NCBI GenBank assembly: GCA_003342895.1
Contig: PTFA01000011.1
Coordinates: 1,446,629 to 1,510,628, forward strand
Origin: Casuarius casuarius
Taxonomy: Eukaryota; Chordata; Aves; Casuariiformes; Casuariidae
Length of the DNA: 64,000 nucleotides
Direction: 5' to 3'
Below are positions 47,661 to 60,700 of this stretch, in pieces. The notes below the pieces were generated by a model. The model ran no database searches and was not told where the DNA came from. It saw only the letters and a list, made by a program, of their open reading frames with translations. Numbering within the stretch: the stretch's first letter is position 1; every line of letters starts with the position of its first letter. Position numbers and translations under genes: made by a program.

Positions 47661-49621
47661 TGAAAAGTGGGGAAGGGAGGTCAAGATATTTAAGCCTGCT
47701 GTTCTCTTTACCCTTCAGTGAATCTACACTTAGTACTAGAGGGAACAGAAAGGACAGCATTTATTGTAGTGATGTAGACTTTTGTGTGTTGGGCATTGGA
47801 CATTGCGCTCCAGCAATTTGCACCAAGAATAAAGGCCGTGCCCATCTATTTGCCAGGTGGAGCACTTCTACTGAGGCAGGATGCTAAGGAAGATAACAGG
47901 CAAAGCAGAGCTAAAGGGCTGTTTGGGAGGTACAGTAAACAGGGAGGCTTCTTTCATATTCTTGCATGAAATTTCAACTTAACACTTTAATATTGTAGAG
48001 AGCTCAGCTAGCCATTCCCTATGGGCAAGGACAAGTCTTTTTCAAGTCTCATGAGACTATNGCTTGTACTTGCTGTGTAATGAGAGAAGGATGAAGAGAC
48101 AGTAACATCAAAATCCCCCAGTCCTGGATGAATCTCTGTCATTCTGGTTACAGCAAGAAGGCACTGACTTTTTCATTTTCTAATCATAATAAAATGTGCT
48201 GGGATTGCAGGAAGTTTACAGCTGCTGCTGTCTCATGAACAACTTTGTTAAATGTTCACTTGAGACACAGTTCATTGCTGCACCAGAGGAGGTTCCTCCT
48301 CCTCCCCTGCGATGCTGCGTTGCTATCAGTGTTCTACACAGACTGTTTCTCTCCCCTTCTTCTGAATGGCACAAGGACATTAGCATGAAAACGAGGACTT
48401 TGTTTCTTAAGTGTTCATCCATTCCTATAGCTTATCCTCCCACCTGAAGTCCTCATCTGTGGCATCAATGAGTTGCAGTGGAAATTGGTTTGATGAGGCT
48501 CTTTAAGTGCAATCCACTTACATATTATATGCAGTAATCTCTCTATAATTATAGACCTCCTCTTATTATTATTATAACGTCTTTTAACACTTTTGAAGTT
48601 CCCTCAGTCTCATAATTCAGCTTCATTGACCAGAAGACAAAGAAATCCACCAGCTGCAGAGTTAAAATCATGAAGCTGTTGGCTTTAATCTCTTTTTAAT
48701 CATTAAAATATAAATTAGCTCTTGTACTCATTACTTTCCAAACAGCTTTCTCTTCTGGGTTTCTCTCATATCCTCTGCTCAAAACTGCCATCTGCTTCTT
48801 CTGGTGGCCTGCCTTGCACCAGGGCAGAGGTTCCTTCCTAGTATTTGCATGAACAAGAGTGCAGGGCCTAAACAGCAAGACATAACAGGAGAGAAGGATG
48901 TAGGCAGGTATGAAGATGGNCAGGTCAAAGAGTCCTGCCAAAGGGCACTTATTTAATATTAGGTTTTAGCAGGGGTATCCATTACTCTTAGGTAACTAAG
49001 AGAAGCCTCTTCAGAGCACTGCTGCAGTTCCAACCCAAACTGGAAGCATGGCATATGCCATATGAGCGTTGCATTTCCTTGTAGGAGGATAGTAACAACT
49101 CTGTAACAGTATTTGGCCTTTGAGTTGAAACCTCTGGTACATTACTGCAGCTATTTTTGATTACCAGTTTAGATGATGTACATACGTCTAGACTGATGGA
49201 CAACAGCAATTTCTTCAACAGTTAACACACACAAAAATTTTTCTTTAACTTCTTACCAAGAAAAAATCAACTCACTTCCTAACATGGTAAATACAGGGTT
49301 TTTTGCCACATTTAGTTGTTGCCTGGGCCTCTACNTCAAGACTAGATCTTCTGTTTACAGCTGCATCTCCAGGGCCAGCCAAGAACAATTCAGGGTGCAA
49401 GGATCTATATTTTAAAGGGATGGAGTATTTCAAACATGAGGATTTCGCACACAGCTCTCAAAAGAATCATATCTCTATAAACTAAAGCTTACAAAAGTCC
49501 ATGAGGTCAATGCTGCTTAGCACGTGAGCACCTCTGAATACATAGATACAACAGATAGGAAATCCCAAGCACAGAGACTTAAGGCCATCCAAAGCTGCAA
49601 CCAGGGCTTCAGTCCAATGAA

Positions 49622-49730
49622 GCATGTTAGTGTATGTTTAAGTATGTGACAAGTCCCANTGATACACTGGGACACTTCAAGTGCTTAAAATTAAGCATGT
49701 GCTTATATCTTGCTGCTAGATCAGGGTTTC
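49622..49730. mobile_element. Probable ancient amniote repeat fragment
   Basis: 'acaagtcccantgatacactgggac' and 'ttaagcatgtgcttatatcttgctgctagatcaggg' follow the TTAAGCATGTGCTTAA ... GCTGGATCAGGG pattern of old sauropsid repeats. Family not assigned. Confidence 0.4.
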
Positions 49731-52118
49731 AAATTTTACTCCTGACTGTTTTGGCAACAGGAGAAAATAAATGTGTTCATATTTCAGCTGTGTGAAACAC
49801 AGGGGAAAACTTGGACTCAGGGAGATCAACACCTCTAATAATGAAGAACAATGTGTGGAAGAGCTTTAGTGCTACCTGTACAGCTCTAGCTGAAGCGAAT
49901 GCTTTACTGAGCACTGAGGAAAGGCCGGACTCCTGGAAAAATCATGTGGCATTTTCAGCTTAATTGTATCCCTTATGGAGATTACTAAATAATGTGCAAA
50001 GAAATGATCCTAATTAAGAAAGGCTGAGCCTGTTGGCTAAAATCTTAGAAAATTACTATTCTTTCTTATGCTTATTATCTGAGGTCCTTCCCATGTTTCA
50101 TAAATACACCAAACAGAATTCTAAAGATTAAATCAATGAAAAATATTCTGTGTCTGGATCATTGGTATTCATGACTTTTTCCACGAACTTTGAACATGAT
50201 ACAGTTTGGTTCATGGCCAGGTCTTAAAACAATTTTTTTTTNATCATCATTATTATTATTAAAAAAAAAAGACACTCTGGATAAAAAACGTCTATCTTCC
50301 ATGATATTGCTCAGGCTACATGAGTTAGACATGTGAATCTGTGTCTCCATTGAAACCAGATTTTTGCTCAAATAAATGCTGAGGAAGCAATTCTGCACTC
50401 TGCCAAAATGAGTTATTTATAACATCTCTCAAAATACTCTTCCTAATTTTGACAATGCTAAGAAAATCTTGAGTTGCTTTACTATGGAGAAAAATTGGCT
50501 GTAGATTCCTTGTCTCAAAAGGATATCCAGAACTCTATTTTTTTTTTCTTTTTAATAAGTACAGGATTGGAAAGGAGCAACAGAAAGAAGCAGTCAGAGA
50601 TATACTTGAGTATTTGAGCATGACTCCACTGAGAAAGGCTCAGTATATTCTTCTGTGGTTGTTTACCAGATTTTGAATGCTACAAAGCCAAACACCTATG
50701 ATTTCAGAGGGAAACCAGAATATTGCCTCTGATAGAGGCAATTTGGGCAAAGTTGCACCTCTGTGTGCACCTGACAGCGAAGTGGTAAAACCTTGAATAT
50801 TTTTCTTGCCTTTGGCAGAGGGAGTGGGTGGAGGCAGAACACTCTTGGACAAAGATTTGGCATAGATGTAGCTTTGCATTTTTAAAAAGTTGACCTCTGA
50901 CCACCCAATAGTTTGCCTTAGCTCTGCTTAAGGTGCTTAAGATAGGTAGGCAGTGCCCTAATCACTCGAGTAGATCTAGTGTTGCCTCTCAGTATTGCCT
51001 TTATCAGCATATTGCTGGCATTTAGCAGCAATGCTCTGTGGCAAAGGTATCTTCTGTCTAATGTGAGTCATATGTGCGAGATGTTCCTGCGTATCTCTTA
51101 GTGATGCACAGGTTCTGGTATTTCCTGTAAATGAAGTTGTGAGGCCTTGCAAGACACTTGAAAAGGGAGCATATGACACTGTCTCCAGGGATTTCAGGGG
51201 GAGGAAGCCACACAAAATTCTAGGAAAATTCAGTTCAGCCTTTGCATCTCCCTGACCACTAGAAGCTCTCTCCTTGCAGAAGATTTGGGAGGTGATTGGG
51301 GTCAAAGATTTTGGCATGGCATAGCATGCTATGCTCAATAGATGTCCAGCTGGGTAAGGCCTCTTTTACAATGACAAGGTGCCCCAAAACAAAGGTATTT
51401 TGTCATCAGCTCTCTCTATCAAACCTTTTCTTCCTCTTCACAAGGGAGCCCAGGCATGGTGGTTGAGCATGGGGCCAGGCTACTAGTAAACACCCTTTGT
51501 GAGGATGAGATATTTAGCGATGGGTGGCAATGAAGGGATGGTCCAAAGAGTACTTGCAGGAAAGGGACTTCTGAGAGGAAGGACCATGTGAAAGGCGAAA
51601 TTAGTGGTTTGGGACAGCCACAGGTGAAGTGCGTGTTTGGGAGCGTGAGCAAACTCTTACAAAAAAGAGGAGAGAGGCGTAGAAAACTACCGAGGTATGT
51701 GAAGGCACACATTGTATTTGTAGTTTGTACTGGACAGATAATGTGAGGTAAGAGCTGAGAGTGCTTTCATGGCTATTAAACTTCATTCCAAAATTTCTCA
51801 TTTGACCCTAATTTTTTACTGGATATTTTTTAATATTAAATAAACACAGAAAGAGGTCGGCTTGTGTAGCCACTAAGATTCTTTATTTTGATAACTTTGC
51901 TTTCCCTCTGTTCCTATTCTCTGCTGAAGTGCAGCCTTTATGGAATTTTAGTAAGCGTAAGTAGGACTGTGGGTTTTAATGAAGAAGGTTGGCAGCCCCT
52001 ATTTGACAGGGATGTGTCTGGAGTTGATAGAATTGCACAAAAACGATGCATTTATTTCCAAAATGGGAACAGTAATTTTTAAAATTAAATAAAAACTACA
52101 TTTATGTTTGAGGTATTT
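49731..52118. other. Unique noncoding DNA
   Basis: The 97- and 120-codon minus frames at 51419-51712 and 50976-51338 have no domain I can name. T/A-rich low complexity lies at 50230-50270. No gene recognised. Confidence 0.5.
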
Positions 52119-52583
52119 CACAGAATCACAGAATAGCTGAGGGAGGAAGGGACCTCTGGAGATCATCTCGTCCAACCTCCCTGCTCCAGCAGGGTCAGCT
52201 ACAGCAGGTTGACCAGGACCATGTCTAGTTGGGTTTTTGAGTATCTCCAAGGATGGAGATGCCGCAGCCTCTCTGGACAACTTGTTCCAATGTTTGGCTG
52301 CACTTGCAAAAAAAATGTTTACATGAAACTTCCAGTATTTCAGTTTGTGCCCGTCACCTCTTGTCCTTTCACTGGCTACCACTCAGAAGAGTCTGACTCC
52401 CTCTTCCTTACTGTCTCCTTCCCCCCATCTCNTATTTGAACGCATTTGATAAGATCCTCCTCTGAGCCTTGTTTCCTCCAGACTAAAATATCCCAGTTCT
52501 GTCAGCCTCTCCTCGTATGACAGGTAGTTGAATCCTTTAATCATCTTCATGGCCGCTCGCAAGACCAGCTCCAGCAGGTCCAT
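52119..52583 (-). mobile_element. CR1 LINE, 5'-truncated, with ORF2 C-terminus and 3' end
   Basis: Read on the minus strand it enters near the end of ORF2, where a frame gives KMIKGFNYLSYEERLTELG, matching the conserved RATKMI.GLE.LSYE.RL.ELG block at the CR1 ORF2 C-terminus, then FSLEETRLRG, and continues through the CR1 3' UTR. It ends with two copies of the ATTCTGTG-type octamer tail (52119-52134 on the plus strand). The copy is about 465 bp, truncated at its 5' end as most CR1 copies are, and carries stops plus one N, so it is inactive. It is much better preserved than the relics at 15.5 and 18-19 kb and so younger. This is the main evidence that the DNA is avian. No flanking duplication is obvious, which is normal for CR1. 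Confidence 0.95.
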
Positions 52584-55578
52584 TTCACTTCCACTTTCGG
52601 TTATGCTTAACGATCTTTCCCTGCAACTGAAAATTCATGTCTGAAACTGAAAATAATGCTGTCATTATCAACCATGGTGTCATTCTATTAAATATCTCCT
52701 CCTGGAAGATGCTCTTGCCATACAGTTGACCAATAGCTTGGTGTTATAACAAGAAATATTCTTTTGCAAGAGCAATGCCACCCGCTAGTCCTCTTCGCAG
52801 GATGATTCTCCTCTCTTTCTTAAGGCATTCCAGGTATTGTTTCACACAGTAGGATGCTGGAATACCTCCTAGAAATGTCTTCTAAATATACCGAATGGCA
52901 AAGACTGCAATTGTTCCTGTATTAGAAACAAATGGAAATAATTTGACTATTGCTGACTAGTTAAGTGACATCTGATCAGGCATAAGATGGGTGTGGAACC
53001 CTATGCTCTTTTGTGTAGGTGTTTCAAATAAAGACTCTTAAAAAAAAATCAAACTGAAGATGAAATGCACTGAGCCTGTATGCAATCTCATATTTTAAAG
53101 TATTTTACTTTATATTTTTTCTTTTGTTTTAATTGTCAGTCTTTCTTTGTCCTTAAAATACTTTGTTTATCTAGATATTCCAAATAAGAGGGTTGCTGCA
53201 TGCTGCCAAGTGGGATAGTTTGACAGCTGCTTGTGTCAAATATTGTATTCTTAACTGCATATATTAAGAATAAATTGGGTGTCACTGAGTTGTATGTTCT
53301 TCATGTTTAACGAGTGGAATATAATGCAAATTGGGCAGTCTTTATAAAATGGCAAATAAATAAGAGATTATTATTTGAATGTATCATCAGGCTACATTTT
53401 CCATCTGAAGTTTAACTTTAATGGTTTTCAGTGTGGTTTAAATTGCTGGTTAAATGTGGGATGTTTAATAATATCATGAATAGTGAGGTTAACTCAATGG
53501 ATAGTGATAGCAATTGGTGAATAACTTGCTTATGTATCCAGTCAGTTCACCATATGAAAACCAGGATGCAGCAAAATAAAGGAAGCAGTGAGTTTCTTTG
53601 ACTGCAGATGGGTGGACTTACTTCTCTAAATCTCTTAATACAGCATTGACTCCTACATAAAGGGAGGTTCCTACCTTACTCAAAAGTGTCAAAATGCTTC
53701 TGTTTGAGGCTAACCAATTTTGACACACATTCATTAACCCATTCTTTATTGCACAGAAATGTGGAGGAGGGAATTAAGCCCTCAGATTCTTTATTTTGTT
53801 TTATTTTTTATTTTTTTAGTCTAGTTGTCTAGTCTTTAAAATTCTCCGTCTTTGGATTTCTGAAAGGAAGTATCATGAGTGTGCATGTGTCTTGTTTGCA
53901 AATGCATGATTTACACCTAAAATATGAACCTACATGTATAGGCATCGGTAAGACAGAGGAAATTTCAAAGCACTTTTGTTGGTAGAAATTCATTTACCAC
54001 TCTGCACTTCTCTCAGCTGTCTCTACTGTGGTGATTTAGGATTGTTAGTTTGATTTAAAGCAAAGCTAGGCACTGAAGCTCATTCACTCTATGACAGATC
54101 TTTCCTGTTAGCTTTGCGAAGACCTCTGCAATAATGTATTTCCATACCCTCCTAGATTTGTTAGATCTTGCTTAACAGCTCTCAAGCAAAGTCCCAGACT
54201 CTCCGATTCCCTTTTGTATTCTGCCTTCCAGGCCATATGGTAGGGAAAACTGGGTATGTGAGGGAGCAGGTGCTGCAGGACCCAGCAGCAAATGAGCTGT
54301 AGGCTTGGGGAAAATGGTGTAGGTAGAAGCAATTAGTTTGATATTGAAGTACACTATTCTTTCCACTAATCACAGCTGCTTGGATATCACTGTGAGGAAG
54401 AAAGGGTGTCATGCTAAGCACATATTTGTAATATTATGAATGAAATCCACCTAGTCCACAAGTTAAAGGGTCCTGTGTTAAAAGCTAAAGCCATTTAAAT
54501 TCTAGCTCTAGGGGAACATCAACTTTCCCTCCTTAGAATGTGTTAATAGAGGACTCGAAGACTGGTTTTGGATGTGTTTGTCAGCCTAATGCTTCATCAA
54601 ACCCTTGACCTTTTCTTTTCTTTTTCAACTCTCTGGGTTTTGTGACTAAACTCTGAAAAAAATAAAAATTCCCACTACTCACATCACTAAGTTTTATGTA
54701 TATCATACATGTGGTTATCATAGCTACAGTTAAATGAGAGATGGAAAAAAGACAGGTAAATTATGGATCATGATTTTCCCTCAGTTACATCAATTAAATG
54801 AGGACCATCTTTGCTATACTTGCCTCAATTCAATAGGAAAAAGGTGAAGTTTTGCTGCACCTCAAGTACTCATAGAAGCTCTGTCTATTTATATGGCCAT
54901 GACACCCCAAAAGTCCACTTTTGGGCTAGACTCATAGTGTTAGTATTGCGTTTTCACCAGTGTGTACCTCAGTTGTCTGAAGGAGGGCTGGAAAACAAAG
55001 GTCATGTTTGAAAGGAGTCCTCTTATAGCAGTAGAAAATTCACTGTTGTAATAAATGAGCAAAAGTAGTTGTGAAGCCTATACTGTTTGGAGTATCTAGA
55101 CAAAGTCTGGGCGTTCTGTGGGAAAGAAGGGGAAGGAGGACAGCTTCTAATTCAATCATAAGTTTATGGACTGAGAACAAAAGCTGCTGTATGAAATGGT
55201 ATGTCTTGTATTCAGAGGAGAGAGGATTACAGAGTGATCATTTTCAGTCCTCCAGGCTCTTAAAAAGCAATGGAAGCTGGAGATCCTCAGTACCAGGGGA
55301 GAATTTCGCCCTAAAGCAAGTGAGAGAGGAATGGGGTCAGTTAGACTCATGGGGCTTACAAATAGGCCACAAGATAAAATTCCAAATTATTATGGAAATA
55401 TGATCATATTTGCTATGACTACGTTTATGTGGAAATCTTTTGCCTTAGTTTGAGTGTTTCTCTTGGAACCGTTTGACCCCCGGAGGTAGTCTTCAAGGAA
55501 TAAATTTGGAAGAAACATATACATTTGGCCTGCTAAAGCTAGTTGAGTCAGATGTTTGGATTTGTCACTCCCCTTTCT
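52584..55578. other. Unique DNA with conserved-looking segment at 53100-53560
   Basis: No gene. The part at 53100-53560 is AT-rich with clustered homeodomain, MEF2-like and MEIS-like words and an inverted repeat at 53219-53240. The rest shows nothing recognisable. Confidence 0.4.
53219..53240. promoter_or_regulatory. Inverted TTTGACA repeat around an E-box
   Basis: TTTGACA (53219-53225) and TGTCAAA (53234-53240) are separated by 8 nt. The left arm overlaps TGACAG (MEIS/TGIF-type), which runs into the CAGCTG E-box at 53224-53229. Inferred regulatory site only. Confidence 0.25.
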
Positions 55579-55726
55579 TATATAAAGTCTGGGCTCAGCT
55601 GCTCATGAGGGTTTGTTAGCCAGACCGAGGAGACTGGTTATTCTGAGCTACATTTCCTGCCTTGTCTATTCCGCTGGAGATCTGGTGTTTTGACCTGTTG
55701 TGTTCAATGTTGTAAACTGCTTGGGG
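55579..55726 (+). promoter_or_regulatory. TATA box followed by a first-exon-like segment
   Basis: TATATAAAG at 55579-55587 is a consensus TATA box. A start site would fall near 55605-55612, and the segment then runs about 115-120 nt to TTGGG followed by GTAAGTAC at 55726. This is the spacing of a TATA promoter with a short noncoding first exon. There is no useful ATG before the donor. An old LTR is an alternative, but I see no TG...CA borders or primer-binding site. No acceptor partner was identified. Confidence 0.25.
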
Positions 55727-57640
55727 TAAGTACAGGAGGCTTGGAACTGTTTAGTGACTGTTCAGTGAATGACCTTGAACCCAAGTGTCAACTGAAAGAC
55801 AATTGGATAATGTCTCCAAATTCCCACAAGGGAGAAGGATTTGAAGTTTAATGATGAAATATTTAAAAACTTTGTGGACCAAGCCCAACAGGAAAAAAAC
55901 TGAATAATAACTGGAAAAAAAAATCTAAAACTGAATAATTTTGGTCTTTGATGGGAAGTAGAGTGACCCAACAAAGTTTTTTTTGTTTGGGTTTTTTTGT
56001 TCTGTTTTGTTTGCTAAACAGTTGGCATAGTGTAAAATAATGAGGTTTTCCACTAAAGGTAGTGCACCAGTTTTTGATAACCCAGCTATTACCAAACAAG
56101 AAGCAACAATATAATAATCTAGGAAAACCTGAAATTAGTAAATGAAATATGAATTGAAATGGACTCTTTATCCATTTTCTATATGGCATAGTATACTGCT
56201 ACTTTTCTTCTTGCATCTGATCTACTCGTGTTCCTCTCCACTCTCTTCAGGGATTTCATTGTATCTGACCTGCCTGGCCACATACATGATTTCTGTGTTT
56301 GATGACTATAGAGGTTTCCATAGCCATCATAAATTATGTTAGCTGTCTTCGTATTTAGGGCTTGATTAGACTGGCATCTGAGCTTTACACTGAGTAGGAA
56401 CTGGTCTAGAAAGCTGAGGAAGGTCTTGTCTAATAGCAAAGGCTTGTTTGGAATACAGAATTCAAAGTTACAGATTTCTGATTGTGCTACAAGCAAAATA
56501 CATTTATCTAGCATAGCTTAGCTGGAAAATACCTAATGTCACTTCCAGAAAAGAGCCAACTGACTCCAGCACTGGCCAGTGAAGCATTTCAAAATTGTCA
56601 ATCAATGAGATTTAAATACAAGATTATTGATGTTCGGAAAAATATTAGTATCTATTTTCTTGCCTTTTACTGAGTCTGCATTTGAACTGCATTTGGGCTA
56701 TATCCCTGAGCATGACCCAACAATGAAAGCCAAAAAGATACTGTTTTTTGAAAAAAAATATTTTTGCCTTGGATTCCAGAAATTGCAGCTTTCAAAAAAT
56801 AACTGACATTAAATATAGCAACACTGTTACTCAGGCCAATGGGTGATGTAGCAGTTGCAATGATTTATCCAATTAGCAGGTATTTTACCTCTTCACATAT
56901 GTTTTGTGTCCACGCTGCTCTGCTTACATCTTCAGGTAGAGGGATTCAAATCTACAAAAGGATTTAGCAGCACTGAACAGTCAGCTTTGGAAAATCTGTC
57001 CCTACATATACGTAAAATGGAGAGGTACACAGAACCTTGTGGGGCTGGGTAGAGCAGCAGCACGAATATGGAATATGCCACAGAGAGCGCCAAATCCTTC
57101 CTATTTACCACCATTAAATCTGAGCGTAAGATTGCATGTGCAAAGGAATTTACCTTGAGCTTTCTCTTCCAAATACTTGTGGTTGTGGACTTTCTCATGT
57201 TGGTTTTTCAAGTACTAGCATTTACATAGATGCCTTCAAGTGTTTCCTAAGGCAGTGCGCAGTTGTGTGAATGGAGCTCACACATGTAGGCTGTGCGCCT
57301 TCTCTAGATGAGTGCTGAGTACTGCAGTGGGTGTTACACTAGTGGTTACCCAGACAGTAGTGACTGTATGCTCTTGGAGGCTCCACTGATTTACTGAGAG
57401 GAGAGATATAGCTAAAGCCGAGGTGGTGATTTTATGTAGCCTGCCTTCCTCTATGCCCTCCTTCCCTCTGTCGCACATAGTAATAATATATCGTTGTTAC
57501 CTATGTCAGCCATTAGCCTCTGTTATCAAATTCATGTAATTCTGCTAGAGACAGAGCGTAAATTGGGTCCTAGTCTTTACTGCCATTTTAAGGCTGTAAG
57601 AACTCTGACCGACTGCCAGCTGCCTGCCTAATTGGGCCCA
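55727..57640. other. Unique noncoding DNA
   Basis: T-rich low complexity at 55977-56010. No gene recognised. Confidence 0.5.
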
Positions 57641-57657
57641 CTGATATATCTTAATCT

Positions 57658-57725
57658 GGTGCTTAGTTTGCACGTGTCCAGGAGCGTGCTCCTGGAAGCT
57701 GTATGCTCTGCGCAAACTGAGCAGC
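57658..57725 (+). other. 68-nt two-part hairpin
   Basis: The outer arms GGTGCTTAGTTTGC (57658-57671) and GCAAACTGAGCAGC (57712-57725) pair over 14 positions with one mismatch and one G-T pair. Inside, TCCAGGAGC (57677-57685) and GCTCCTGGA (57688-57696) pair perfectly with a 2-nt loop, leaving an asymmetric internal loop (5 and 15 nt). The sequence lies in conserved-looking DNA with TAATTGGG and TTAATCTGG words just upstream. It could be a structured RNA or hairpin precursor, or a palindromic protein-binding element. It does not match a microRNA I know. Confidence 0.4.
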
Positions 57726-60700
57726 TTCCATTTACTTTAACAAGAACCACCCAGTTAGTCTGAAATAGTTGGGCCTCATCATTTTAATAGATCTGTGTGC
57801 TGTTAGACCTCATCATATTGCTATACCCAGGAGAAGGCAATTTTAATTTTCATATTGAATAGTAATGTTCTAAACTAAAAATATTGCTTTGAATCAAAGT
57901 AGCCCAAACTTGAAAGGATTCATAAAGTGGAAACAGGTGTAGTCAGCTGTTTAAATACTTTACAAGTTGTTTGACACGTTACCACGGCAGTTTGATTCAC
58001 ATTTGAAAGTTAAGCATTTGCATAAGCAGAGTGAGATCATAAATCATTTTGGACAGCATATTATTCTGTTAGTTCCTGTGGATTGATCGAAACAAGTAAC
58101 TGCAACAATATTAACCATTTACAAAACAATGCAAGTTTGTCCTGAGCAAATATGTGTGTATGATCATTAAAGCAGAAAAAATCTTAGAAAATCATTTTCC
58201 AGAAATATTAAAAGAAATTCTCCAACTGCATTAATTTTGTGCTTCCTTTTGGTAAGCTATGAGTCGCTGAGTTGGAGTCACTCAAATGTTTATTTTTAAA
58301 AAGGCCAATATGGCACCTAATTCCATGTAAAAGAACTCAGGCATTGCATTTGCAGAAGTGAATTCCAGCTGCTGTAGAGCATTCTGAGTCATGTGCTATC
58401 TGGATTTTCTTGTTGTCTTGTGAATAATTGCTACATACCATGACCCATGATCTTTGTTTCCCTAGAAGTACATAGTACTCTATCTTTTATGACATTCTGT
58501 AAAATGGATGAAAATATTAATCTTAAAAAAAGTTAATTTAATAGAGGAAGAAGAGAGAAAGCCAAGCATTATGTTATACTTTTTTGATGAATGCTCTATA
58601 TTTCATCTTTATGCGCTTGAGCCAAGAGAGTAACTCATCCCTTTGCATAAACATATGGTGGCTTTGTTTTCAGGCAGATTTGTGACAGTAGTGAGTGAGT
58701 GACTTTCCAGGCTCTGACAGTTGTCATATTCATGGGCAGCGGTACTGCCAAAGAGCACGTGTATTAGCATGGATATTCAAATTCCTATAGCACAAGTGTA
58801 CTGGATCCAGAAAGTACTTCTCCTAAAATACTGAATTTGTTTGCCTTTTTTTTTTTTTTTTTTTTAAAGTGGAAGGTCTTCATTTCAGAGCCAACATATG
58901 TAATGGAAACTGATTGCCTTTGATCCAAAGTAGTCAAAGATGCTGGATTTCAGTAACTATGCAATTTATTCCTGGGGAGGGAGTTTGTTTTCTGTTGTTT
59001 ACAGATGGGTGTTTACTAGTAAATTTTCTCAAGAAACAGTACATATGAGAGACTGTGGAGTGGAAAGCAAGAGGAATACCATCCCCATCTTTTGCTTGAT
59101 AAAGAGTATTTGACAGATCCACTTTTGCCTTCTGATAGGTAATGTAGGCAATAAAGAAAATAGTGAAGAAAACAATCTTGAACAACAAGTTGAAATGCCA
59201 AGGATTTAGTGAAAAGAGAGAACAGGAACAAAAAAGAGTACAGGAAAAAAACGTGGCACACTATATTAGGAAAATTATCAAGAGGACTAAGGAAAAGAAG
59301 ATAATTATGATATGGCAATTAGTGATTTACAGCCAATAAAATGGCATACAGCAATAGAAATCAGGTATAAAAACAGCCAGCCCCTCTTTTTCTTGAAAAC
59401 TCTGCTACATTTTCAAGGGAAAAGACCAGCAAGAACAAAAACAATAGCTTCATTATGCTGAAAGGGAAGAGGGAAAGGAGTACAGATAGACATGGTCTTT
59501 CTGTCTTCTGCTTGGTTCTCTGCACGCACTTTGGCAGCACCAATAGCAGACGGTCTTTCCGCTTCAGACACAACACACTGCAACTTGATTGATTCCAGAC
59601 TCACTAAATATATTTCAAAATATAGGATTTGCCTAGATAGCCATGAGCAAAACAAAGAAAGCTTGTTCCTGAGAACTTATTACTTGGTTACCCCGATCAC
59701 AGCATCCTCTTCATAGGCACTACTTTGAATATATCTTTCCAAAAAAATTAAATGTTTTTAACATTGATGCTGTCTATTCCATATTGTATTTTTCCACAGG
59801 AATTGACAATTTGATGGGGGAACAAATTCTCTGCTTTGAGTCGCTATACTTCAAAGCTTATTTAAATGTAAATAGCAACCTTAAATTCTCCTAATAGGCT
59901 TTTGCAATTTGAGGACCTGAGAGGTCTAACTGAACTGATATGCAGTTTCATAACAAAGGAGTTTCTTAGTTCATGACACTCCTAGAACAAGACCCAAATC
60001 AAACATATTTATATCATACAAAGTTATACTTTATCACTTATTATGTATCATTAAACGTATTATTTATCAAGTTATCAGAAAAGGCAGATGCAATACTTAA
60101 TCATTTTTGTTGCCATCTTCTAGATCATTTTGCACTGAGAGCAATGAGGTTTCTATAATCCAAGGCAGTTGAAGAAGCTGTGAAAGTGTTAAAGAAGAGA
60201 TCAGAGTTTGCACTATATAAGTACATAGCTGCTGAGTCAGGATGGGAAGGAGCAGTCAGTAGCAAACTTTTTATTCCTGGATATTCAGGAATACCTCCAC
60301 AATCTGTTCAGTTCCTTGATACATTTAGAGAGCAGGCAACCATGAATAACTAATTTCTGAAAGAGTACAGAGAAGGTAGAGAATGGAGAACAAAAAGAAA
60401 TATATCCTTTTGATGCAACAAACCACTTAGATACATGCTACATTTTGTAATCTGGCCCTAAACTGCTGTTCAATAGAAGAGAAGACAAGGAGCATTGTAC
60501 ATTCGCTTTGGTTCTTAGATATTTCCTTTTAGCATCCATTATTGATTACCCTCAGAGACTTGTCTCTTATTGAGAGACAAGGGTTGTATTGCACTGTATG
60601 CTGGATCTCTTGGCCTAACCCACTATATCTGATACACTGTGATGGTTTTTCACCGTCAAATCTGGTAGAACTCACCAAAGGAAAGGCAACTTACTGCCAT

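Larger units (their letters stand above)
46370..49621. other. Unique noncoding DNA
   Basis: Apart from the palindrome at 47059-47080 and the tandem pair at 47619-47660, nothing recognised. Confidence 0.5.

Noticed and set aside
50976..51712. Minus-strand frames of 120 and 97 codons
   Set aside because: No domain, no splice borders and low-complexity serine/leucine/proline-rich stretches.
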